From NCBI GenBank assembly GCA_029721435.1, contig CM056583.1:46281120-46345119 (forward strand): a DNA stretch of 64,000 nt, given 5' to 3'. The notes under the pieces were generated by a model, which was not told the origin of the DNA, did not search any database, and saw only the letters and a list, made by a program, of their open reading frames with translations. The translations under genes and the position numbers were made by a program. The DNA comes from Gymnothorax reevesii. Its lineage: Eukaryota > Chordata > Actinopteri > Anguilliformes > Muraenidae. Below, piece by piece: positions 38,701-50,000 of this stretch. The stretch's first letter is position 1. Each line of letters begins with the position of its first letter.

Positions 38701-39274
38701 ATTAAAACACAAAGGCTTTCATTTTACTAATAGTGGAGCATGGGCTGGGGGTGGGCTCCTGAGACCTGTACTGTGTGTGACAAAAATCCACTCAGCAACC
38801 TGGGAAACAATACTAATGATGTCTTACCGTGCTACGTCTATCTCGACCCAGTGCTTCGCCTAGTCCAGATGGTAACTATGTTGATATTGTACGTATGAAG
38901 TCCAAACTTGGGGGAAGAAATCAACATTCCAGGGGTCAGAAATTAAAAGTTCTGCCATGTTTTAGATCCTCCACTGAGCTCAGTCAGCTGGTTTCACCAA
39001 TTCACAAATTAGTTCAGATGATTTTTCTGATGAGCAAATCCAGGAGGTTGGAACAAATCACTGGGAAGGACTTTCACTTTTTGAACTTGGAGTGTTCACC
39101 TCTGGCTGTCCTCAGGGCACATTTGAAATTTTGAAAAACCATATTTTCACAACCTAAACTACATTTATGAGCAGAAGCATGATGCATTTGTTTCTCTAGT
39201 TTCATGGCCAGATTATTCAGCCTATAAACTAAAATTATCTGTACAGACAAAACCTAATTTTGTAAAGGACTATA
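35749..39274. other. cplx4 upstream and intergenic
   Basis: No coding exons. A palindromic TAATCTGATTA lies at 36224-36234, about 480 bp upstream of the cplx4 ATG. The rest is unrecognised. Confidence 0.5.
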
Positions 39275-39998
39275 CCAAAGCAACCACCTTGTACACCCTA
39301 GCTGCCATTCAGACACACCCAAGCAAACACTCAGAAACGCAATAGCAATCACTTGGTAAACCATAGCTACCAACGAGAAGCACCATAGCAACCATTCTGC
39401 ACATTTTAGCAGACCCCTTGTACACCCTAGCAGTCATTTAGAAACACCTACACAGCCACTCAGAAACACCATAGCAACCAACCAGTACACCCAAGCAACC
39501 ACTCCGAAACAACATAGCAACCACTCTGTACACCCCAGGCACCGTCCTGCACACCCTAGCGACCACCCTGTACAGCTTAGCAATCATTTAGAAACAATGC
39601 AATCACATAGAAACAGCATAGCAACCATCCTGCACAACCTGGCAACCAACCAGAAACACCACAGCAACCACCTTGTACACCCCAGCAACCACCTAAGAAC
39701 ATCATAGCAACCACTCAATACACCCTGGATATCATTCAGAAACACCAAAGCAAACACCCAGAAACATCACAGCACTGAAAAGCACCATGACAACCATCAT
39801 GCACACCCTAACAACCACTCCGTACAACTAAATAGTCATGTTGATACACCCAAGCAACCACCTACAGTCGAATCTTCGTAGCAACCACTCTGTATGCCCT
39901 GGCAATGACCTAGAAACACCATAGCAACCATCCTGCACAACCGAGCATACACCCTGTCTACCCAACCAGCCATTCAGAAACACCCTAGCAACCACCTA
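39275..39998. repeat. Degenerate minisatellite, about 720 bp
   Basis: Repeated phrases 'agcaaccac', 'cagaaacacca' and 'tgtacaccct' alternate with a period of roughly 35-40 bp ('accatagcaaccac' and so on). Units are diverged and of uneven length. Confidence 0.88.
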
Positions 39999-40452
39999 AA
40001 AATCCTGTTTAGCATCAGCCCGTCAACAGCCAGCATTAATACCACAAAGTCTTCGCAACTTGCATTCTCTCGTAAATTTATTTTTCAACATTAATTTTAA
40101 TGCATCATTAGCTTAATATTTATGTATAAACATTTTACTGAATATCGGTACTGTAAAAATGTATTGCACCAGAATTTGATTGGTCCAACATACGGTAGCT
40201 CATCCACTTTGTACCCTCCAAACAACTTCCCAAGGAATTTTATGTGAAGACTTTTAAGTACCACAATACAATATGCTTGCCAGCTACTGAGACAATCACC
40301 CCAAATCCACCAGAGGAGTATACTTGCCATAAACAGACCGGGATGCACTCTCAAATTGTTTGTCTTTTCCTCTACACTTCTCCTTGACCTTACAAAAAGG
40401 TTACCCTTGTGTTCCCAAACCTTATAATGTCTTATTTCAAATGTGATATGAC

Positions 40453-40667
40453 CAGGGGGTCACCAGCCCTGTTCCTGGTGAGCTACCATCCTGTAGGTTT
40501 CTGCTCTACCTTCTATTCAGCACACCTGATCCAAGTAAATAGCTAATTAATTGCCCAGCTCTTGATCGTGTTAAGCAGCTAGTAAGTTGAATCAGGTGTG
40601 CTGAATAGGAGGTAAAGCAGAAACCTACAGGATGGCAGCTTTCCAGGAACAGGGTTGGTGACCCCTG
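40453..40667. mobile_element. Palindromic hAT-like MITE
   Basis: 215 bp. Ends CAGGGGGTCACCAGCC and GGTTGGTGACCCCTG pair, and the arms extend about 90 bp ('cctgtaggtttctgctctac', 'gtaaagcagaaacctacagg'). The 8-bp flanks gatatgac and gtttagac match at 5 of 8 positions, in line with an old 8-bp hAT target duplication. Confidence 0.8.
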
Positions 40668-41395
40668 GTTTAGACATGTTGGCGAGTAAATGCTTATTGT
40701 TTATATTGTTTTTTTCTCATATTCCCTTTTTAATATTCACTTTCGTCATGAAGCCAATAAATAATGCCAGCATGGGGTCTAATGGGAAGAGGAGGGTGAA
40801 AGAGTATTTCTATGCCTGTGAATATTTTCTTTGTGCAGGGAGAATACAAATAATTAACTACTCGCCCATGTTTTCATACCACAAGTGCTGTTTTGCATAT
40901 GGTTTTAATGGCTCACATCTTTTCATAGAAAACACATTACCTGGTGGGTCAACCTCTCCCCAAACCCCTGGACATACTTCGCTGACCGTTCACATTAGCA
41001 AAAGAAATCTGACTTACCAAAAAAAACTGCAAAGATCGGTCAGTTCACTCCAAAACAACTCATTTCGTCGTTTTTCTTATCAATTTGAGGGGCTAAAAAT
41101 ACACAATCGTGGTTAGCCTGCCCCCTGAAAAATTTCAGTGAACGTAAATCTCCTAAGTTTCTACTCCAGTAACTTTAAGATAATATTCTTGTAAAATGGC
41201 AGGGGCCATCGCGCTCCGTCACAGACAGCAGCTGCCAATCATGCCCCTTTTCTATAGTATCAAATAAATAGATAACTGCAAACTTATTAGAAAAATGAAC
41301 ACTTGGACATATATCAGCATGGTATGAACTTCTTGGAAAGGCAGAAATTATTTTCAGAAAAAAAATTATTTGACATACATGATTTTTTTTGTGTA

Positions 41396-41532
41396 GCCTG
41401 TGACCCATCCACTAACATGGAGGGGGCGGGCTTATAAATTGCACTGCAGCCAGCCACTGGATGGCGATCAAGAGATTTTGGCTTCACTTTTCAGGCGCTG
41501 TTTGGCTGTCCATATTTATATACAGTCCATGA
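41396..41532. repeat. Dispersed fish repeat
   Basis: 'ggagggggcgggcttataaa', 'tgcagccagccactggatgg' and 'tttatatacagtccatgag' are phrases I recognise as a widely scattered short repeat in fish genomes. The class is uncertain. Confidence 0.5.
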
Positions 41533-41551
41533 GTGCACAAGACACCAGCAA

Positions 41552-41793
41552 ATGCAGAGGAATCGCACTGGACCTTTGTCTTGGGCTTTCCAGAGATACT
41601 TCATGTTTACTCTACTTTTACTCTTACTAATCTTTTCATCTTTAAGTTCAACCAATTCAAGGATGACAAGTCTTGGTAACCAAAATCATTTTAGAAGCTT
41701 TGTATCATTCAGAGACTATGGGGTTGATCCTATAAGGGATAACCTATTCTTGGCTGAAAACACAGGCTTCCCCTTCCAGCTCAAGAAACAACA
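41552..41793 (+). other. Orphan ORF with signal-peptide-like start, cut by an LTR-like insertion
   Basis: Unrecognised. The open frame from 41552 (or Met at 41603) reads MFTLLLLLLIFSSLSSTNS, a good secretory signal shape, then SRMTSLGNQNHFRSFVSFRD and DPIRDNLFLAENTGFPFQLK. At 41794 it runs into the LTR-like element, which supplies the rest of the open frame to 41923. It could be an exon of an unknown secreted protein, a pseudogene or chance. No donor or acceptor stands out. Confidence 0.2.
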
Positions 41794-42109
41794 TGTCATG
41801 GTTTTGCCCTCGCCGACTGAAGACAAGAAACTGACGGGGACTGGGACCATGTACCCAAAGGCAGGACCAGGGACCCAAATGCACAAGCTGAGTAAAAATA
41901 TAAAAATCTTTTATTTAAATTAAAGCATACAAGGGGAGCAGCAGCACACAACATCTCAGGGCTCCACACAACTGCTGCACCCAAATGAGGTGCAGCCAGC
42001 CCTTAAATAACAGAACCTCACCTCCACCTTAACGAGCCACAGCTGTTGCCCGTTAAGGTGGAGGCAAGGAATGTAACAGGGGTAAGGGCCTGCAGGCAGA
42101 ACCATGACA
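41794..42109 (-). mobile_element. Solo-LTR-like element
   Basis: 316 bp beginning TGTCATGGTTTTGCC and ending GGCAGAACCATGACA, so 5'-TG...CA-3' with inverted tips. Flanks 'caaca' and 'caacg' resemble a short target duplication. An AATAAA-like A/T patch lies inside on the minus strand (about 41905-41925). No internal coding region. Confidence 0.55.
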
Positions 42110-42539
42110 CAACGGCATTCTGTAAGCCTCTCTGAATTGGGACACAGCCTATCACACCGTGAGCAGTCGGGAGCCCCCGCTAAAAATGGGCAGTTCATGA
42201 AGGGATAGTGATCGGTTTGCAATTGCCCAAATTTATCGAGGGCTTTGTGAAATTGTGCCAAAATCTAGCGGGGGCTCGGCGATTTGATTAACCACTTTCA
42301 GCGAGCTCTTTTTGTGTCCTGTGAGCGATGGGTGGTCTTCGTGAATCACAAAATTAGCAGAGAAAGAACTTTGTGTATTTGCAAAATTTGCAAAGTTCTT
42401 GTGAAATTGGTCCCTGGTCTCCCACCTGTTTGATGCAAGCTTTTGTTTTCTTCCTCACCTCACATTATCAAACTGCTTACTACGTTGGACCACAATTCTC
42501 ACAGGACCGAAGGTGGGGGCGGTAACACAATCTAGGTGC

Positions 42540-42960
42540 TTATTCATCACGTGACAAAAATTCCAGTTTGCTATGGCATTAATAAACTGGATTTAAAGGG
42601 AATGACGTATCTAATTGGCCTTAATGGAGTCAAATCCCCACCACACTTGCATGTAATTTATTATTTCTGGTCCAACCCTTTTGAGAATAGTGCCACAGAG
42701 CCTGTAACTAAAATAGTTGATGAGATAAAGCAAAATGTTGAAGTTTTTGGTGATATTTTGAGGCCAGTGACCTTCAAAAAATAGGCCAAGGTCACCTTTA
42801 GGCACGTCATTTGTAGGCCTTAATGAGATGCATGTCCAGTAGAAAATTAGGAGCTTGTAACTGAAATTGTTGATGAGATAAAGCTATGTGTGTTGATGGA
42901 CGCACGCACTGAGCCTGACAGCATAGCTCCCACACCGCATGTGGCGGGAGCTAACAAGGG
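42540..42960. repeat. Possible LINE 3' end
   Basis: 'gtaactaaaatagttgatga' at 42704 recurs as 'gtaactgaaattgttgatga' at 42856, and the stretch closes with the inverted 'agctcccacaccgcatgtgg' / 'cgggagct' motif typical of non-LTR tails I have seen in fish. Family not assigned. Confidence 0.45.
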
Positions 42961-45900
42961 CAAGTACTGAATAAGTGTAGATGAGAGGAAGCATTACCAT
43001 TTAATAACATGATTGTTAAAAGACAGCAGTGTTGAATCGCTAGTCTGTTTGCACTGAAAAAGCTGCGATTTTATCAGTGCTCATCTCCTATTGTTTGTTC
43101 AAAGTTCGTAGTCTACGAGCTGTTTGCACCTAATTCCACCAACTTTTATAGCAAGATGCGTGGAAAAGCTTTTTTTTTTTTTTTTTTTACATCTGTTACT
43201 CTGCATTACATCTCAGAGTGAAATTACTGCCACCGCAGGTACTGTAGTTCACATAGACATTCAAACTGGATTGAAAGACTAGGTAAAGAAACACCATACT
43301 GCAGCAATCGTGCATACACCGCAGCCCAACATTGTCTGTATACTTTTGTACATGCCACCTGCATCAGGTCATTCTGATTTCCTCAATCTTTTGCACTTTC
43401 TGGCCTGCTTCCTCAACAGCTTTTAGCGTAACTTACCATGTATATTTCAGTGTTAAGTGCACATATTATTAAAATTAAATATTAATATTTATACTCATGT
43501 AATGTCCATACAGCCAAGTTCACCTGAGCTACTGCTAAACTAAAGAGGATGGAAGTCTCATTTTCACTGCCTTGGCAGCCATATTAAAAACCTGATTGCC
43601 AGAATTTATATCAATTTTGGTGCCCTAATTGGTTCAACATTACAAAAAAAAAAAAAATAAAAATTTGGGTTCATTAGCTATATAATCTTCAAGGAGAAAA
43701 TGTTATTCCCATCATATAAAGAAGGAGATGACTGACATATGACCAAAAATGATTGACAAATGCATCAAAATATAATTTTCAAGATGGATGCCGTGGTGGC
43801 CATATTGAAATTTTCATCCAGATCTCTAAAATGAATTCAGTTGTTTTCTCATTGGTGGGATAATGCCTCAACAGCTTCAGCTCCCTAGGGCTATCAGTTT
43901 CCAAGAAAAAAAAATTAAAGGTATAAACGAAATTTAGGGGGCATTGGAATACTGTTGGTCATATTACGGCACAAAACGTAGGGAAATATCTTTCATTGTA
44001 GTTCTTGTTCACAATATATAATCTGTATAAATTCCAGTTTAATTCAAATGGAGCAATAACAGGACTACAGATTGACAGAAGAGCTGAAAGTAACAATATA
44101 TGAAATTGTCTAGGAGAATGAACAGAATTTAAAATGTTGCCTGCAATGTAGTACATGTAGAATATTACAAGTCTGAAAGAAAATAAATTTAATCAGCAAT
44201 GTCAATTTCCATGCAAGCCTTCTTAATGTCAATAATTCTTACCAACATCACTAATCAAGTTTGCAGTTTCACTATATTCAAATCCTCTTAAAGTAGTGAC
44301 AAATTTGTATTATAGAAGGCATCAACTAAACTGCAGCGTAAGTATCTCATCATTCATAGTTAATATTCAGTTAAGAAAAAGGATTTTATGTGTCCGATGG
44401 ATTCTTACTTTTACCCGTATGTAGACATTTCATCTTCACCCACACCTTATATTGTTTTCTTAATCCCGCATCTTCCATTTATGTAACAAATATAATGCAT
44501 TTTAAAACTGGATTACAATCATTATTCAAAGAAAAAAAAAAATCACTCATGAATCAGAAAAATGTTTATTGGCACAAATTTCTGCATAATACTGAATGTA
44601 TTCACTTAACTTCAAATTTAGTTATTGTTTTTTTTTTCCATATGTCAAGAGGTAGGGCAGCAATATCACATCTACCTAGCCCTTGCTTCTCTGTAGATCT
44701 TGAAAAATGGAAACTAAAGTAAATTTTTCCTGGTTTCATGGACTTTCAATACTTGCAATGTGTCCAGGTCAGGCACTCACTGTCTTAGCCAATGGGAGTA
44801 AAGCCTGGGATGTAATGTTACATTTGCCGTCCATGGGAGGCTATTAACGAGATAGATATACAGCATAACTGTCCATAAAATGGTGGCTGGCTGCTTTTTT
44901 ATCCACCCAGACCACCAATTGAGAGATCCATCTCTCCGCCGATTGCTGGCAGCTCATCGGCATTCCATGTGACCTGGTGTACTCGAAATAGTCACTAACT
45001 TGCTGGTGAGGGTATGGGAAAGAGCACAGCTCTGGCTGTAGTGCTCCGTGAGTGTGGAGACAATACTGTCAAGATGCTGCAGGCACAACAGGCAATGTCA
45101 AATTAAAAAGATGGAATGGGAGGTTACATTTGAAAAAAGGAAGAAGAAAAAAAAAAAAGCATCATCATTCACTGCAGAGTGGAGACAGGCGACATACAGA
45201 TATATTCTGCTGGCTGCTCACAGCTGGCATGGATGAGCATCAGCTGGCACCTGCATTTTTATTATTTTATTCAACTGTGCTTTACACTTCAGTTATATTT
45301 CTGTAGTTGCCTTGCAGTCCAATAACACACATCAAACTAGTCATACAATCCAGCACACCATTCTCCATCTCAATGAGCCAATTCCATTAAAAAAAAAAAA
45401 AAAAAATTTAACAATCAAAATTCAGTCCAATGTTAATTCTCCAATTACAAAAATACATTTCAAAGAGGATATTTACTTGGATTTCCAACAACATATATTC
45501 AGTTTTAATATACTACACATCGGAGTGGCAAGTAAAGTTCTACAGTTTCAAAACAAAGAAAGGCAGGAGAGTTATTCAGCGACTCTTAATAACGGTGGAC
45601 TTAAAAAACTGGTGGAAAATGACATCAATAGAAAATACAAACAGGTCCACCGCACCAAAACATGACGCTGAAGAAGTGGTCATGATGCAGTTTGTATTTT
45701 ATCATAATTACTTGGTTATTAAAAGAAAAATAAATGCTTGAAATATTTTTTTGGATTTCTCAAATTTCAGACGTTCAGCATTCGCACTTCATAATACCAC
45801 AGTTTTCAAAGCTGTCAGGACAATAAAAGACAGTGATCCTATATTTACGATAGTATTTCTATGACCCTGACTGAATTCCAAGTAGTATTCGTGAAATACA

Positions 45901-46109
45901 AGAGAAAGATATATTACATCACTTGGGAATCTGACCGAAATTTCAAACATGTTTAATCAAAGCAAATATTCATTCACAATCTGTACAGCTTGGATCAAAC
46001 AATAAAAAAATCTTTAAGGACAATAATTTACAATTTTGAACCTGATGAGTAATTAACAAAACAAAATTTTACAAATTTTATTATACCTTACACAGATGAG
46101 TACTTCTCA
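42961..46109. other. Intergenic downstream of lman1
   Basis: No gene recognised. Poly(T)/poly(A) runs at 43171-43188 and 45390-45406. The lman1 3' UTR must lie at the right end. Confidence 0.5.
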
Positions 46110-46146
46110 TCAAAAAAACTTCTTTGCTGCAGCTTCTTGTTGACTT
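46110..46146 (-). CDS. lman1: lman1 exon 13 (KKFF tail, stop)
   Basis: A 37-nt exon completing RSQQEAAAKKFF and TGA at 46110-46112. It was found by following the phase from exon 12 to acceptor tttttag. A minus-strand AATAAA at 46077-46082 is only about 28 nt past the stop; further ones near 45258-45275 would give a more ordinary 3' UTR. Confidence 0.93.
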
Positions 46147-47039
46147 CTAAAAATATGGGGAAAGGTCAGTTCAAAAATTATTCAGAAAGATATTGCAAAA
46201 TTCCATTTACACAAGACTTTCAAAAGCCACCTCCAAAACTGCAGTAAGCCATTTAAGAATTTGCCAATAAAGTATATTGTCAATGAAAGTCTATGCAACA
46301 ATTGCGTTACTGCACTGTATGGCAGCAGTCAACTTGCTGTAACAGTTACACATTAAAATGTAACGCAAATGAAGGAGTATCAATTGTGTGGAAAGTTTTG
46401 TTACACATTATTGAATATATCGTGTCATCACTCATACGGTTCAGAATGCACATAGCAATCAAATCACATACTATCCACTCAGATACTCATACCAATGGGC
46501 AATAGAGAGTCTCCAATCAGCCGGCAAACATATTTCTGGACTGTGTGGGAGAAAACCGGAGTACCCGGTGTAAACCTATGTGAATACAAAGAGAACGAGC
46601 CACCTCCAAACTGAAAGGCCCCAGGCCACATTCGAATCCACAAGCTTCTTGCTGTGAGGTCACAGCACAACCTACAGTGCTTCAATGAATCAGTTAACCA
46701 TGCCATTGATCTCATTTAATGACACCCACCTGTACATGATGTAGCCGATGAATAAGACTGACTGTACTGCCACGAAGATCAGGAAATGGGGAGTTGAAAG
46801 ACAGGATGGCACAGGGGGAGGGTCAGGGCATTTCACCTTTTCACCAGGACCCTGAACACAAGGAACACGACATGCATTAAACCCATTCACATCTTTAGGT
46901 TCAGCTGCTACGCAAAAAAAAAAAAAAAATTATACACGCACGCACACGCACACGCACACGCACACGCACACGCACACGCACACGCACACGCACACGCACA
47001 CGCACACGCACACGCACACGCACACACACACGCACACAC

Positions 47040-47077
<38 letters not shown>

Positions 47078-50000
47078 CTAACCAAAAAATAGTCCGAAAT
47101 AGTTGGGATGAAGTGTAAATTGCGAATAAAATCAAAATGCAATGACTTTCAGATCACATGTACCAATTTGTTATTTACAATAGAACATAGATAACATATC
47201 AAATGTTGAAACTGAGACATTTTACAATTTAATCCACAAAATGAGGTCATTTCAAATTTTCTGGCTGAAACAGATCTCAAAAAAGATGATATAGGCAAAA
47301 AAAAAGGCTGAAAAAGCAATTAATATATATGAGAATCAGCTGAAAGAACATTTAGCAAGTAATTAAGTTAACTGGCATCAGGTGTGCAACATGATTGGCT
47401 ATGAAAGGGATGTCTTAGAGAGGCTGAGTCTCTCAGAAGTAAAGATGGCCTGAGGCTCTCCAACCCGTGAAGGCTTGCGTAAAAAAAAAAAATAAATAAA
47501 TAAAAAATAATAATAATTCAGGAATACTTTAAAAACAATGTTCCTCAACGTCAGGAAATCAGCGGCAATACCCAGCCCTAGAGGCCACACCCACAAAATT
47601 TATTTGCTCACCGTGACTACATCTTTTAACATAGCAATTTTTTGAGAATAAAATTACAAGAATTTGGTGAGAAGAGGATGTGTACCAAATTTACACCAAT
47701 TTTAAGTGGAGTGGTCAGTCACATCGTGTGTGTTAAAAGGACCTCACCCCATCACGCTGAGCCAAATGTTCAATGCTCCTCTTGACCACATGCAGGTGCT
47801 CCTTAATATCGTTGAAGTGCTGAACAGTCTCGTACGTCCCAGCAGCATTTCCCTGGTGCTGCGCAGAGGCCACTTGCCTCAATGTTTCCGAAAATGAATT
47901 CCTAAAAAGTTTTTCAAGATAACAATAAAAAGAAAGGATTATTCTGAGGTTAGTCAACTACGGTCTACCCACCTTCAGTGAATTACTACTCTCCTTCATC
48001 TCATACACAATAGGATGTCACTTAGTTATGGCCCCAACTTCATTAGCTAGCTGGCTTTAACAGCGATGACTTGAGATAGCTTGCTAGAAATTTAGCAAAC
48101 ATCCCAAAATCTGAAAGTACAACTCTGACGCACAAAAGCGCTGGAAAACATATCAGAGAAGTTCGTGCCTTTTACAAAGGGAGGTGGGGTGGGTTTTGTG
48201 CTCACAGAGCAGTCTTGTGAAAATTGCAGAAACAAATGAAACATCTGCAAGCAATATCAGTTCCCACCTCAGTTCATTCAGATTCTTCAGAACTTCCTGC
48301 TGCGTTGTGATTATGGTGTCCACTTCAACACTGGGCGCCTAAAAAAAAAAAAAAAAAAAAAAAAAAGTTAAACTCACTGTCAACTAGAAAAGCACTCCGA
48401 GAGCGCAGACCTCTGCCAGGGGGCAGCAAAGCCCAGAAGCATGGCGATTGGAACTCCGGGCCATTGGAAAGACTTGAAATCTTGAACTTTGGCGTATATC
48501 TCAGCAGTACTTTGGCCTAGATATGCCAAAATTTAAGCACCTGTTACTTGACTTAATACCCACCTTCTCTGACAATTTCATCAAAATCAGTCCATTACTT
48601 TTTGAGTTATGTTGTACACAAACCAACCAACAAACAAACGCCACCAAAAACATAACCGCCTTGGCGGAGGTAACAAGGAAGTCTCATTTGAAGTGGATGT
48701 TTTAAAGTAACCTTCAGACGATATGCCACTAATGCCAACTAAAGAATTTATTCCATTTATTTTTTTACAATCCTACAGAGGCAAGAAAAGAAAATTCATC
48801 TGCATTTGGGTCAATGACAAATAAGCCCTTTAAAAATGTTTTTTTCTAAATAAATCTTTAAAAATGTTCAGAATACATTTATTTGAAGTTGGAAGAGAGC
48901 GTCTTACTTGTCTTACTAGTTGCACAACAATTACAGGGTATTAGTACAGTTTTAGACCATTTGCAATTTCACCAGCCAAAACATGTCAGGTGGCGCAACC
49001 AAAAGTTTCTAAGACAAAAGAGGGAAGTGCGTTCAGAATCGGATGATTAGTTTCAAAGTTATAGCCCGGACACGACATTACAGATTTCCCACGAATTTGT
49101 CACTTTTTGGCCCTAAACGTGAAAAATTACAAAATTATTTCCAAAATTGTTTTTCATGACACACCTTTATGTGGTTTTACACCTCGATGCCAAATATGAT
49201 CAGAATCGGATGATTAGTTTCAAAGTTATAGCCCGGACAACAAATGGGTCGGACGGACGGACTGACGAACCCCATTTTTATATCCCCTGCAACAACGTTG
49301 TTGCGGGGGATAATAAATAAATAGTGAGGTCACTGTGCCAAGGTCAAGGGTCAAATTCACCAATGACCCTCATGTAGCACATGGATTAAATTAATGCGTC
49401 TCAATAGCTGCTAAACTCCCTAAGAGTGGGTATTCTTCAAAGACCACAGCAAGTGCTGCAGTAGAAATACTCAAGGAGGTGAAAAATAACCCTAGGATAA
49501 CAGCCAAGGAAAAGCAGAAATAACTCAAAATTAATTATTACTTTCTGTGCCACTGAATGATGTTCTTGGGTAGAAACTACACACAAAAGCACTGCTCATT
49601 GTTTATAGAAATCAAGTTGCACCAATCACATTTGAAAGTTTCAAAATGCTACTAGGACAATGTTCTGAGAACAGATGAATCGAGAGGTTTTTGGTAAAAC
49701 ACCCACCACTATCTTTGAAGTTACAACACAGGACATAGTAACACCTTGAGCTCATTGTAAAATTGCAGCAAAGTGAACAGGAGAATCATGAATTGAGGCT
49801 GCTTTGCATTTTATAGGTCTGGAGAAAACATTGTTTCCAAATGATCAAGTGAGAGTCCAGACCTCAAATCAAATTGAGTGACCGCGATACAATCTAGAGA
49901 GCCTGTCATTAACCAATTTGAGAATACCAGTAGAAATTAACTGTTAACTTAAAGTGACCTACCACTGGTCACATCAGATCAGTATATTTTATTGGGGTTA

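Noticed and set aside
39275..39998. Possible CRISPR-like array
   Set aside because: The repeats are diverged and uneven, with no unique spacers, and the genome is eukaryotic. It is a minisatellite.
40655..41116. 153-aa plus-strand frame
   Set aside because: It starts in the flank of the palindromic MITE, has no domain I recognise and no splice context. The length can occur by chance.
45312..45741. Overlapping plus-strand frames of 103 and 117 aa
   Set aside because: Lys/Asn-rich low-complexity translations of AT-rich DNA downstream of lman1, with no domain or splice support.
46908..47142. Val/Cys and Ala/Cys repeat frames
   Set aside because: Translation of the compound AC/ACGCAC microsatellite, not a protein.
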